From positions 87,378-151,377 of the forward strand of contig JBAXPV010000004.1 of assembly GCA_037132075.1 (NCBI GenBank): DNA of 64,000 nucleotides, given 5' to 3'. The number at the start of each line of letters is the position of its first letter. Within the stretch, counting starts at the first letter, position 1. The notes under the pieces are model-generated. The model was not told the DNA's origin. It made no database searches and was given only the letters and a program-made list of their open reading frames with translations. The stretch comes from JBAXPV01 sp037132075 (GTDB taxonomy: Bacteria > Bacteroidota > Bacteroidia > Bacteroidales > CAIXZF01). Positions 9,801 through 22,000 of the stretch are shown piece by piece. Both the position numbers and the translations under genes were made by a program.

Positions 9801-12800
9801 TCGCATACCGGACCTACACTGGTAAGACTAATTTGAGGTGCTGGAATGATCTGTACAATGCCATTGGTAAATTGTGATGGCAAGGTGTTGAAGTTGAGAT
9901 CTTGGTATTCGCAATTGCCAGGTGTTAAAACATCCCAGCTAAAAGTAGCCGCAACATTTGAAGTGGTAAACTTGAGGTTCATGAGAAAACCGTTACCAAT
10001 ATTTATGGGGCTTACATTGAAGTAAGAGATCTTAACATGGTCGGCATTGGCGTTAACACTTAGGAAAGCTGCATCAAGGAGCGGGTTTACGTCCTGGAAG
10101 CCTGCAAAAGTCACGCCAGCACTGTAGTCAAGCGTAAGAGATAATGCTGCTACATCATTGAAATTACCAACTTCAATAGGAATAAGAACGTCGCCATTGG
10201 CACAAGTGTTTATTGAACCAGCCGTTGTTACTATATCTGAAATGGTATTCAAGGTGGCATAAGCAGAAACAGCAGCAGGCTCGCATTGACCGGAAGCAAC
10301 CAGATGGTAAAGGTTTCCACTCATCGTAGCACTAATATTAGTTATATTCAGTTGCTCAGAATTAACTCCTGAGTAATGAGCGTCATTCATTAAATCTGCC
10401 CATGACAATCCTCCGTTATCAGAAACCTGCCATTGAAAACTAGTTGCATTAGCTGTCGTAGCCATAAAGGAAGCATTGCCCCCAATACTGGAAGTGGCAT
10501 CAGAAGGGTCAAAAATGACATAAACAATTGAAATTACAGTAATCTCGATTGATTTCTCGTTGGTGCAATTGTCGGCGTTAGTGTAGGTATAGGTTACAAG
10601 ATAAGTACCTGGTCCAACTGATGATGCGACAAATTGATTTCCGCTGACGCCAAGTCCTGAAAATGTTCCACCCATAGGTGAGGCGATAAGCTCAAAGCCA
10701 CTATTATTCGAACAGACAGGAGCAACGGGCTCAAATGTAATCTCTGGCAAAGGAGAAACAACAACAGTAAGAACGATATTTGGTGTGATGGTACAAGAAT
10801 TTGCATCTGTCACTGCGGCAAGACTATATTCTGTAGTTATTTGAGGCGCGTCAGTAAGCTGTAAAGTGTCATTCGTAATGAAATCATAAGAATTACCTCC
10901 CGTGCTCATAAATAAATGATAAGGGGCCGTTCCTCCTGAAACAACAACTGTGAAGTCAGCAATAGAACCAGGGCAAATTGAACTTGATGCAGTAAAACTT
11001 GCAATTGGAAGTGTCAGAACTGTGGCTTCACTGGAAACTGTTTGGGAACAACCATTTACATCGGTCAAATTATAAGTAATAGTATGTACCCCAGGACCAG
11101 CAACAGCAGGATTGAACCGATAACCGTCAATAGCCAGCGAAACACCGGTTCCACTAAAGGTTCCGCCTAAGCCATTGTCGCTGAGAATGAACGGTTCTGC
11201 ATTGGCACAAAATGGTCCGATTGGGTTAAATACCAGGTCAAGCATGTCATTAACGGTAATGTCCTGCGTGGCAGAAGCAACACAGCCATTAACATTCGTA
11301 TAGGTATAGGTAACAGTGAAGGTTCCCACACCAGAGACACTTGCCAGGAATTGGTCATTTTCAACGCCGATTCCGCTGAAAGTTCCGCCTGATGGCGTGG
11401 CACTTAAAGCCAGGGGACCTGCATTTCTGCAAACGCTGGCCAGTGGATTGAAAGTGATTGCTGTATTTTGATAAACAGTAATAAGGACACTTATTATATT
11501 GGAGCATCCAGCTCCAGTCGGTTCAGTGTAAGTATACGTTACTTCCCAGGTACCAGGACCTGCCAGGGCAGGGTCAAAGGTATTCCCGACAACACCGGTT
11601 CCTGTAAATACGCCTCCCTGAGGAGATACAACAAAAGCCACTGGCTCACTGCTTGCGCATAAATTAGGAACAGCATTGATCGAAATGATTGGAAGTGATT
11701 CTACTACAATGTTTTGAGTGGTAGCGTTTGTACAACCATTCTCTGTATAGGTATAGGTGATAACATGAGATCCGGGACCTGCCGTTGCAGGAGTAAAAAC
11801 ACCGTTGGTGATACCGGCTCCACTATAAGTTCCATCTACAGGCAAGCCTCCTGTTAATCCAAAGGCTTGAGCGTTAATACAAGTATTTGAAAATGGACTC
11901 AAGGTGACAGTAGGGCCAGCTGATACCAGGATCGTTGCATTGCCGGTCATATTTGAATTACCACATGAGTTTAACCCTGTTGCAGTGTAAATACCAGGAG
12001 AACTGAAGTTTCCAAAATTAAGGGCATAGCCAGTACCAGCTATTGGAGTCCCAATTGGATTCCCTTCCAGATGTAGCTGGTAAGCAGCACCTAATTCACT
12101 ATTTGCTAAGCCGATAGAAAGGGGTGCTCCACCAGAGCAAATACTTCCACCCCCGCTAACGTCATAGGCCAAGGGGCCACTGGAAAGTGTGGTGGTCGTT
12201 ATTTTATTAACATTGTTGTTCGTGCAGGTAGCTGTTGAGACAGAAACTAAATGCCAGCTTGTACTGCTTGATATGTTTTGTGTAAAAGTATAAGGATCAT
12301 TAGAAGTTGTGATTGTAACATTTGGATTCACACCATCATTATATACAATGGTATATGGTGGAGTGCCTGCCGTGAAATCAACGCTAACAGTCGAATTGGT
12401 TCCAGAACAAACCGAAGCTGTGCTTGTGAAATCAGCATTCGGTAATGCAGCAGTGATACCTCCATTGAACCAGGTGACATCATACGGATAACCGTTGTCG
12501 TCAGAGATTTCACAAGCTCCTTGCGATGCAGCAGAAAGATCCCAGTTAAGATTCGAAGAGCCATTCACCGTAAATTTAACGATGAAAATAGAATCACCAT
12601 CGGGGAACGATGCTATTGGAGACAGACTAAACCATGAGAATATAATCTTGTTGGGGGTTGCCGCAGGATTGTTGACCAACGGAGATGTTCCACTGGCAAC
12701 AATAGTAGCGCTTGAAGTAAATCCGGTATAGGTTAAAACACTGTTGTTAAACATGAGAGACAAGGAAATAGATCCAACCCAACTGTTTAAATTGTGTACA

Positions 12801-12943
12801 GTGATTGGAACTTTAACGTTAGTTGTTCCGGGGCATACACTCATATTACCTACATGGACGGTTGGGTTTTGTGCAAATGCACTTCCTATCCCGCAGATGG
12901 TCAACATGAGCATCACTAAAATTGAGAGAAGCTTTGTTTTCAT
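6854..12943 (-). CDS. Secreted cohesin-like/dockerin-like surface protein, 2029 residues, T9SS type A
   Basis: Signal peptide 1-25 (cleavage after SAFAQ). Cohesin-like domains lie at about 25-168 (VCPGT ... GACEISDD) and 901-1034 (TCANG ... GNCEYQD). Between and after them are eleven copies of a roughly 75-residue Ig-like repeat with the motif GG(T/V)(F/Y)SG.GV ... F.P..AG.GT...TYTYT..GC. One PKD-like repeat follows (GGTAPYTYLWTPGTG). A CnaB-like fold (about 1650-1712) leads into a dockerin-like module (about 1711-1800): WGGGNAADGLMMLRHFTG, then GDVTGNAKITANDALSVLRR, then GDVNADYN. A further cohesin-like domain (about 1814-1941) and a T9SS type A sorting domain (SYPNPVSNSATFSY ... GIYFSRI ... 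KMITINR) end the protein. It should be exported and anchored or released by T9SS. The downstream terminator position is now occupied by the insertion sequence. No catalytic domain was recognised. Confidence 0.88.
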   Translation of the reverse strand: MKTKLLSILVMLMLTICGIGSAFAQNPTVHVGNMSVCPGTTNVKVPITVHNLNSWVGSISLSLMFNNSVLTYTGFTSSATIVASGTSPLVNNPAATPNKIIFSWFSLSPIASFPDGDSIFIVKFTVNGSSNLNWDLSAASQGACEISDDNGYPYDVTWFNGGITAALPNADFTSTASVCSGTNSTVSVDFTAGTPPYTIVYNDGVNPNVTITTSNDPYTFTQNISSSTSWHLVSVSTATCTNNNVNKITTTTLSSGPLAYDVSGGGSICSGGAPLSIGLANSELGAAYQLHLEGNPIGTPIAGTGYALNFGNFSSPGIYTATGLNSCGNSNMTGNATILVSAGPTVTLSPFSNTCINAQAFGLTGGLPVDGTYSGAGITNGVFTPATAGPGSHVITYTYTENGCTNATTQNIVVESLPIISINAVPNLCASSEPVAFVVSPQGGVFTGTGVVGNTFDPALAGPGTWEVTYTYTEPTGAGCSNIISVLITVYQNTAITFNPLASVCRNAGPLALSATPSGGTFSGIGVENDQFLASVSGVGTFTVTYTYTNVNGCVASATQDITVNDMLDLVFNPIGPFCANAEPFILSDNGLGGTFSGTGVSLAIDGYRFNPAVAGPGVHTITYNLTDVNGCSQTVSSEATVLTLPIASFTASSSICPGSIADFTVVVSGGTAPYHLFMSTGGNSYDFITNDTLQLTDAPQITTEYSLAAVTDANSCTITPNIVLTVVVSPLPEITFEPVAPVCSNNSGFELIASPMGGTFSGLGVSGNQFVASSVGPGTYLVTYTYTNADNCTNEKSIEITVISIVYVIFDPSDATSSIGGNASFMATTANATSFQWQVSDNGGLSWADLMNDAHYSGVNSEQLNITNISATMSGNLYHLVASGQCEPAAVSAYATLNTISDIVTTAGSINTCANGDVLIPIEVGNFNDVAALSLTLDYSAGVTFAGFQDVNPLLDAAFLSVNANADHVKISYFNVSPINIGNGFLMNLKFTTSNVAATFSWDVLTPGNCEYQDLNFNTLPSQFTNGIVQIIPAPQISLTSVGPVCEHSAPLILSALPAGGTFSGDGVSDGWFYPEVVGAGTWNVTYSYNYGQTCTASASQNISVLALPVVGLTAIGPFCELDAPLALNGSPAGGVYSGAGVVNGMFSPAAAGQGVHMISYTYTTAEGCSASSATEVTVNELPQITFEPLGSVCSNSISIDLVAYPEGGTFSGPGITGNSFSPGTAGVGTFTLVYTYTNINGCTNSGSSTITVNDSPGIGFGPLADVCVNADAVTLWAIPAGGTFSGTGVIGGIFYPSIAGPGTFLIVYSYTSAENCSSLAVEPITVHALPQVTINAIAALCTTASPVQLSGSPVGGVFSGPGVAAGNFNPAVAGQGTHTITYTYTDLNGCSNSASTQVSVISLDNVSLNASSTDVCADAALVLLTGSPAGGTYSGTGVVGNHFNPQSGAGVYTVSYNYTNPSGCSGSASVAITVNALPIVFNVGGGGSFCSGGAGANVSLSGSQSGVVYTLYLNGTSTSTHLNGNGNALSFANITTVGSYSIHAASATCSAVMNGSASITINSGLSINAGNDVTINTGGNTSLTAATIGGTAPYTYLWTPGTGLNNASLPTVTASPLVSTLYAVMVMDALGCMGSDDVMVNVIVPQNNLSGTVTYPNLQASPLPNVKLTLHDVSGVNADLITYTDASGHYSFLDLAHANYVINASYSHVWGGGNAADGLMMLRHFTGLNTLTGLKLQAGDVTGNAKITANDALSVLRRFLGTLANFAPVGDWAFDQPAVTINGLGNQLVNFQGLCTGDVNADYNITGAKTAPSINVREEGLVTLSNGKVELPVIARENMSVGSFSMTMTLPSNLELNSVQVMGDNSNLAYHVNGNELKIGWFSLEPMNLTVGQSLLTLNLSVKPGFNGTSIQVDGNSVLTDEMATTISNASLMIPKISTTSTDLNFISYPNPVSNSATFSYTLAEAGKTQLKIFNSLGETISVITDEFQEAGFHSIVFDACRLAQGIYFSRITVNGITETKMITINR

Positions 12944-12990
12944 AGAGCTGAGTTTAATTGATTAATTGATTGAATTAATATCGCTAAAAA

Positions 12991-13037
12991 AAGGCACCAC
13001 AACGGATTTGTTCATTATGAACTTCCTGTGGTGCCTT
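12991..13037 (-). terminator. Intrinsic terminator after the 4423-residue gene
   Basis: 11-bp stem AAGGCACCACA / TGTGGTGCCTT around a 25-base loop, preceded on the plus strand by an A-run that becomes the U-run of the minus-strand transcript. It separates the two largest genes into distinct transcripts. Confidence 0.7.
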
Positions 13038-13072
13038 CTTTATTAAGTGTTATTTCAATACCGGTTCAAAAA

Positions 13073-16000
13073 CTACCGGGTGATGACCATCCTCTTTGAC
13101 TGTTCGTAATTATTAGATTTGCCATCTAAACGCAATCTGTAAGTGTAAACACCCTGTTGTAAATAAAGTTCATCAAGGCTTACAATGTAAGAACCTGCAT
13201 CCTGACTGGCATTAACAATATCTGCAACTTTTTCTCCAAGCAGGTTAAACACACTCAGGCTTACTTTTCCGCTTTCTGGAATTGTATAGTTGATTGTGGT
13301 GAACTGCTTGAATGGGTTTGGATAGTTATTACCCAGGGAGAAAATACCGGAGATTAACTGAAGCTTAGGCATGGTTAATACACTTTGGTCAAGGACATTG
13401 GCCGTTGGATCACCCAATTGGCTTTCTGCTTCAATGGTGAAATTCAGATTACTGATAGCGTTGATATCTTTTACTTTCACGTTGAGAGTAAACAGAATGT
13501 CGTTATCAACTAATACCAGTCCTTCAAGATTGTACCATTCAATGGAGAGTTTTCCGTCAAGTACCTGGTAAACGAGATTGGTGGTTTTGCTGTCACCACC
13601 AACTTTTACACCAACAATATCAATGGCATTGGCTGGGAAGTCAATAACAAGAGAGGCAGCGCCTAAAGCAAGATTCTGACCGGCACGAATTGGTAATTCA
13701 AATTCTTTATCATTCGAAATAGTCAGGCTTCCACGTGTCTCAAGATTCACACTTGGACTAACTTTAAGTGCAGGGATATTCGTGTTGGAACCGTTGATAT
13801 CGCCAAAACATAAGGCTTTAAAATCAACAGTTAAGTTGCCATTATTTACAACGGCAGTTTTCTTTTCGAAGATCCAATCGCCAACAACAAAGCTATTAAC
13901 GAGGAGTACTGATCTGCGCATTACCAGAAGAGCATCTGCAGCATTCACAACACCATCACCATTCAGATCGCCAGCCAATAACCTAAGTCCGGTTAATGGT
14001 TGTAATCCGACGAAGTGACGAGCCATCAACAAAGCATCAACAGAGTTTCCACCACCCCATGCTTTGGAACATGAGCCGCTGAGTGTGTAGGTTCCGTTAG
14101 CCAGGGTATTGAACCCATAGGATCCCGCAACGTCAGTAAGTGTTGTGCTCAATGTAACATTGGATTGTTTCAGTATTACATTGGTGTTCTTCATTGGTGA
14201 ATTCAGAACGTTGTCATAGGTCACAAAACCGTTGATGTTATATCCCAATGGTGTGCTGGAAACAGTAACAACTACCTGGTCAGTACCTGTACAACCGATG
14301 TTGTCAGTAACCAATAAGGTATAGGTTGTTGTTACAGCCGGAGAAGCAAGAGGATTAAGACTGGCTGCGTTATTTAAGCCAGTGGCAGGAGTCCAGAGAT
14401 AAGTGTAAGGAGCATGACCACCACTAACAGTTGCATTCAAAGGAGTAATCATTCCAACATTAATAACCTTATCAGGGCCAGCACTAACAACAGGAGCTGC
14501 ATTTACAACAACAAGAGCATTGTCCGTTGATGAGCAACCTTTGGAGTCGGTAACAAGAAGCTGATAGAAAGTTGTGGTTTGTGGAGTGGCAATTGGATTA
14601 AGTACATTGGCACTGCTGAGGCCGGATGCAGGAGTCCAGTTGTAGAGATAGGGAGCCGTTCCGCCATTAACAGTTGCATTTAATGTAGTGCTTGTTCCCT
14701 GACAAACGATAGTATATCCACCACCATAAACATTAGGTAAAGGGTTAATGGTGATATGCACACTCCCGGCTAACCAATTGTTACAACCAGTTCCTGGGTT
14801 CATGGCATAAACAGTATAATCACCGGCAAGGTGCTGTAGACCGAAGTTTAGGATAGATCCTGTACCTGTTAATACTTGGCCAGTTGCCACGCCATTCAGA
14901 TAGAGATAATACTGGAATCCAGTTTGTGACCCACCTGTTCCAACGTTCAGACCATTGCCACCGGCACAATATTCGCCACCACCAAATACCGGGAAGGCAG
15001 TTGGAAGCTGGTTAACAAGAATCTGGGTTGAAGCAGAATTGATACAAGCGTTGCCATCAGCATAAGTATAAGTTACGGTCCATGTTCCTGCTCCTGCAAT
15101 AGAAGGATTGAACATATTGCCAACTACTCCAGTCCCGGAGAATGATCCGCCTGCTGGCGTTCCAGATAATAGAACAGGAGCATTGTTGCTGCAGAAAGGT
15201 CCGAAAGTTCCAATGTTAACAACAGGAATAGGATTCACTAAAACAGTTGTTGTGCTAAAGTTTGTACATCCATTTCCATCAGAATAAGTGTAAGTGATGG
15301 TATGTGTTCCTAATCCGGCAATTGCTGGGTTAAACACATTGTTCACAACACCTGTTCCACTGAATGTGCCACCTGAAGGATGACCAACAAGGATATGGGC
15401 AGCACCATTGACGCAAATCGGTGCAACTGCATCGAGGCTGACAACAGGTAAAGGATTTACAACAACGCTGATCGTTTTAGAATTGCTACAACCAAACTGG
15501 TCAGTGTAGCTATAGCTTACAGGCCATGTTCCAACTCCAGCGGTAGCCGGGTTGAAATTATTCCCGCTAACACCGGCTCCACTAAAGGTTCCGCCACCAG
15601 GTAAGGCAGTCATGGTAAATGTAGCTGCATCAACACAGAATGGTCCGATGTTGTTATATGTAATCACAGGTAATGGATGAACAAGAAGACTTCCATTAAC
15701 ATAAGTTGAAGTGATATTATTACCGTTTGAATTAATGTATTCACAGTTTGCAGGAGTTACAACATCCCATGTGAGGTTGGAGTTTCCACCGGTTGAACTG
15801 AAGATAAGGTTTAGCATCAGGCCGTTTCCAATATTCAGCGGATTTGCGTTGAAGTAGGCAATTTTTACCTGCCCACCAACTGCATTCACCATCAAGATAT
15901 TTGGATCAAATAAGGAATTGGCATTCTGATAACCTACATAAGTCAGGACAGAAGCATCATAATTTAGTGACAGCGATAAAGCACCAACACCAAGGAGATG

Positions 16001-19000
16001 TTCAACACTTACAGGAACAAGAATCGCATTTCCTGCACATGAAGTTACCGTGCCGGCAATGGTCTTGATGATCGGTGTCACAGTCAAGGTAGCAGCTGTT
16101 GATACAGCATCAGGAGCACAAAGACCAGAGGCAACCAAACGATACTGGTTTGCGCTCATGTCAAGTGTAATCCCTGTTAGTACCAGACTATTTGTAGTTA
16201 CTCCAGCATAAACAGCGTTGTTTGTGAGATTCGACCAGCTAGATCCACCATCTGCAGAAACTTGCCACTGATATGAAGTTGCGTTGACCGCATTTCCATT
16301 GAAAGTAGCAGTACTGGTTTCGTCAAGCGTTACATTTACCGGATTAGAGGTAATAGCAGTAAGCATGTTGGCAACAACAGTTCCGTTAACATATTGTGAA
16401 GGTATAATAGAACTGGTGTTAAGATTAACATACTCACAATTGCCTGGGGTTAGGTTATCCCATGTAAGGTTTGAGGTGCCGCCTGCTGAAGAGAAAATAA
16501 GGTCAAGAACCAGACCATCATCAAAATTAAGCGGAGTCAGACTGGAATAAGAAATCTTAATCTGACCACCAATGGCATTAACCAAAAGTAAGCTTGGGTC
16601 GATAGCCGCATTAAGGTTTTGATAACCAATATAAGTCAAAGTAGTTGCATTGTAATCCAACGTAAGAGAAATTGCACCTACATGGTAAAGGTCTTGTACC
16701 GTAACAGGAACAATGAAGTTACTTCCAATACAATGTGTTACACTTCCGGCAGTCGTAATAATGCCTGGGTAAACTGTAAGTGTTGCAGGAGTGCCTGTTA
16801 CAACCGGTGCACAGAAGCCGCTGGCTACAACTCGGAATTGATTCCCCGTTTGGTTAAGACTTACTGGTGAAATACTCAGTGTGTTGGTGTTGGCTCCGGA
16901 ATAAGGAGCAGTGTTGCTAAGATTTGTCCAGATTAAACCATCTGTAGAAACTTGCCACTGATAGGCCGTTGCATTGACAGCGTTTACACTAAAAGTTGCA
17001 GGATCATTTCCAACGTAGCTGATAACATCAGCAGCCTGGGTTGTAATGGCGGTTAGCGGATAAATTACAACAGTGCCGTTAACATATTGTGAATTGATGA
17101 CACTTGAATTGGAATAGTTAACATACTCACAGTTACCTGCAGTAACATTGTCCCAAGTAAGGCTTGAGTTGCTGCCTGTCGATGCGAAAATAAGGCTGAG
17201 TAGTTGGCCATCTCCAAAGTTAAGTGGAGTCAGACTGGAATAAGAAATCTTTACCTGTCCGCCAATTGCATTTACCAATAATGAAGCAGGATCAATAGCT
17301 GGGTTAAGGTTCTGATAACCTACATAGGTTACATCAGCGCTATTGTAATTTAATGTTAATGAAATTGCACCAACATTATAAAGATGTTGAACACTTACTG
17401 GAACATTGAAATTACTTCCGGCACACTGGTCAACACTGCCGATTGTTGTTAAAATTAAAGAGTAAACGGTAAGTGTCGCTGGATTACTGGTAGCAAAAAG
17501 AGTGCAGGTTCCATTTGCAATGGCACGATATTTATTGCCATTTAAACTCAGACTTAAATCAGCAATACCAAGTGTAGTGCTATTTGTTCCTGAATAAGGA
17601 GCTACGTTTGAAAGGTTTGCCCAGCTAGTACCCCCATCAGAAGATACTTGCCATTGGTAAGAGCTTGCGCCACTGGCAGCAACACTGAATGTTACAGGAG
17701 GTGCGCCAACGAAACTGGTTAGATCTGAAGGTTGTGATGTGATAACTGGTGCAACAGCAGAAGAACTAACTGATCCATTAACGAAGGAGGACAGTAGAAT
17801 GTTTCCGTCAAAATCATTATACTCACAATTCCCAGTTGTTGCAACATCCCAGGTTAAATTGGTGCTGCCACCATTATAATGGAACAGTAATTCAACCAAA
17901 GTAGCATCACCGAGGCTAAGTGGTGTAATCGAATACCATGAGAATTTAAATTCACCAGGAGTTCCGCTGATTAATGCGCTTGACATGGCTGGATTCAGGT
18001 TCTGGAAACCAGTATAGCTTAACACGGTGGTGTTATATCCTAAAGTCAGTGAGTTGGCTGCTACATTATAAAAATCGGTAACAGTAATTGGAACAACTAT
18101 ATCTGTACCAGGACAGATGCTCATGCTTGGAGCATAAGTTGTCAGGTTAAAAGGTACTACCGGAAGAACTGTTAAAGTAGCAGCATTTGAAGTAGCTGAA
18201 CAAACATTATTGATAACATCACAACGGAATTTGTATCCGTTCAACAGGTACAATGCATTGGTGATTCCAAGGTCTGCTGTTGTTGCTCCACTATAAAAAC
18301 CACCATTTGCCAGGTTTGACCAGCTAGTGCCACCATTGGTGCTGATTTGCCACTGATAAGAAGTTGCAGGGCTCACAACCACATGGAATGATGTATTGTC
18401 ATGATGGTTAACAGTGACATTAGCAGGCTGGCTGCTGAATGCCGGTACGGTGCCATTAGGACCAACTGAACCATTTACAAAGCTTGCAGGAAGGATATTT
18501 CCATCAAAATCATCATACTCGTTATTTCCTGCTACAGTCAGATCCCAGGTCAGGTTTGAAGTGCCACCAAGGTAGGTGAAGTCAAGATCAAGGATTTTTG
18601 CATTCCCAATATTAATAGGAGTGATGCTATACCATGACATTCTCCATTCGCCGCTTATGTTGAAAATATTTAAACTTCCGGTCGTAAGTTGTGCGTCTAG
18701 GTTATGGTATCCTGTATAAGTAAGAACTGATGGATCATATTTTAAATCAAGTGATAAAGCTGCAATGTTGTAGATGTACTGGCCATTAACCGGAACCACA
18801 ATTGCATTCTGAGGACATCCCAATGTATTGCCTGCCGTTGTTATAATTGGCGCTATAAAAGGAGTTACAGTCAGAGAAGCAACTGAAGAATACATGGAAC
18901 AGTTGTCGCCACCAACCCATACTTTATATTTCAACCCATTCATAGAAATGCTTGCCGGGGTGATCGAAAGATTTGCAGAGGTTGCACCACTGTAGTTGCC

Positions 19001-22000
19001 GCCATTGCTGATGGTATTCCAGGTGGTTCCACCATCTGGACTTACATACCACTGATAGGAAGTTGCATTGCTTGCAACAATACTGAATGAAGTATTTGTT
19101 CCGTCAACAACATTGGCAGAAACAGGTTGACTACTGATTACAGGTTGGTTAGCGGCAGGTCCGATATGGCCATTGACGAAACTTGATGGTAAAATGTTCC
19201 CGTCAAAATCATCATATTCACAATAACCAGGAACTGAAAGATCCCAAACAAGGTCAGTGCTTCCACCCATGTAGTTGAATTTCAGATCAAACAGTTTCCC
19301 TGATCCGAGATTAATTGGGCTAATGCTATACCATGAGAATTTCCATACGCCAGGAAGTTCAAAAACATTCATATTTCCACCGGCTAACTGGGCATTCAGG
19401 TTCTCATAGGAAAGATAAGAAATTACAGATGGATTGTAATTAAGACTCAGTGAGATAGCTGCAACGTTGTATAAGTTCTGAGCATTAACTGGTACGATTG
19501 CATCGATTCCGCTGCAAGCTGTTGTGCTTCCGGCAGTAGTGATAACAGTTCCACTCAATGGCATAACGTTTAGGTTGGCAGACTCAGAGGTAACGCCACA
19601 ACCAGAGCCATTAATGATAACGCGATAATCGTAACCGTTCATTGTGATAGAGGCTGGGGTGATTTGCAGGTTTGCTGTGTTAACTCCTGAATAAATGCCG
19701 CCATCAGCAAGATTGGACCAGGTGCTGCCATTTGTACTAACTTGCCATTGGTAAGTTGTCGCATTTGAAGCAACTACGCTGAAAGAAGCATTGTTTCCGT
19801 CAATCACACTGGTATTCATCGGTTGAGAACTTACAACAGCAAGTGTTGCAGATGGACCAACATGACCATTAATATAAGAGGCTGCAACGACGTTGCCATC
19901 AAAATTGTCATATTCACAGTTACCCGGATTAACAACATCCCATACCAGGTCACTGCTACCACCGAGGTAGTTGAATTTGAGGTCAAAAAGATTCCCTGAA
20001 GCAATATTGATAGGAGTGATGCTATACCATGAGAATCTCCATTCACCCGGTAAGTTGAATGTATTGATACTGCCACCTGCTAACTGAGAATTTAGATTCT
20101 CATAGTCAACAAAAGCTAAAGAAGCAGGGTTGTATTGTAAGGTGAGCGAAATAGCAGCAATATTTGAAGCAAATTGAACACCAACAGGAACGAGGACATC
20201 AGAACCAGCACAAGCGCTTCCTGACCCAGCTGTAGTGATAACTTCCTGAACAACACCCGTAACAGTTAACTTGGCTGAGGTTGAGGTTGCAGGACAGTTA
20301 CCAGCATTAACAACACAACGATAATAGGAGTTGGTCATACCAGCTGAAGCAGGTGTAATATGTAAAGTTGCCGTGTTTGATCCGCTATAAATTCCACCAT
20401 TTGATAGATTGCCCCACGCAAAACCATCAGTGCTTAATTGCCACTGGTAAGTGCTTGCATTGGTAGCCACAACATTGAAAGTTGCATTGTTTCCATCAGA
20501 AACGCTAACGTTGGAAGGTTGGCTGCTGATCATTGCCTGGTTTGGAACAGGACCCACATTGCCATTGACAAAAATTGCCGGAACTGGATTGCCATCTGCA
20601 TTATCATATTCGCAATTTCCTGGATGTACTAAATCCCAGCTGAGGTCAGTAGTGCCGCCCAGATAGTCAAAAGTAATATCAAAGAGGTTGCCTGATGATA
20701 TGCTTATTGGTGTGATCTGATACCAGGAAAACCGCCAGTCGCCTGCAACATTATTTACATTGATACTCCCGCCGGCTAATGCCGCATTTAAGTTGGTATA
20801 GCTGAGGTTGGCGATTACGCTAGGATCATAATTTACAGTCAATGAGATAGCAGAAACATTTGGCATGCCCGAAACGCTTACAGGTACACTACCACTCGTT
20901 CCGATACAAGCAGTGCTTGTTCCGGCTGTGGTGATGAAATCAACTGCAACTCCGTTAACACCTAAGACAGCTTGTTCGGAAACGCTTGACAGCTGACAAA
21001 TGTTTTCTTTAACGACAGCACGGTAAAGGTTACCATTCATCGCCAGAGAAACTCCTGAGATTTGAAGGTTAGCAGTTTGAGTTCCGGTATAAGGTGATCC
21101 TTCAGGTATGTTATTCCAGCTGCTTGTATAAGTTTGCCACTGATAGCTTGTTGCACCGGTTGCGGTAAGGTGGAAGCTGGCATTTAATCCTGCATTTACG
21201 GTTGTATTAGCTGGCTGACTGGTAATAATCGGAGAATATCCAGATTGAGTGACACTGCCACTGAAAAAGGTTGAACTTAAAATAATGCTGTTTGCCCCTG
21301 ATAATTCACAATTCCCAGGTGTGGACAAATCCCAGTTGAGGTTTGAATTGCCACCGCTGTATTGGAAAACAAGATTAAACAATACACCATTGCCAACATT
21401 ACTTGAAGAAGTATTTACATAATGTGATATGAAAATTGAATTGCTGGATGGATTCACCAGAAGGTTAGATGGGTCCAAGAGCCCGGCGTTAACATTCTCA
21501 ACACCAACATAAGTAAGCGCACTGGCATTGAAGTTGAATACCATTGATATTGCGGCAACTCCATTGAAGTTGGAAACGTTGACAGGAATAGAGATTTGTC
21601 CGGGACAGAAATTCATCTGGTTAAAAGAAACTGTAGTATTTACAACAGAAGGAGTCACAGTTAATGTGGCTGAAGTTGTATTAACACTACATGATCCATT
21701 AGCAAGTGTACACCTGTATTGATAAGTAGTTAAGCTGGCAGGAACTGAGGTCAGTGTTAATGTTGAAGTACCGGCTCCGGCGTAAATTCCTCCGTTGAGA
21801 ACCGCAGTCCAGCTACTTCCACCATTACTGCTCACATACCATGTATAGGTTGCTGCGTTTGTACCACTGGCATTGAAACTCGTATTTGCTCCTTCAAGAA
21901 TATTTTGGTTCGTTGGATTTGAAACAATTACCGGTGAAGAAATTAATACGATTGATACAGAATTAAAATTACTGTTGGTACAAGCACCAGCGCCTGTAGC

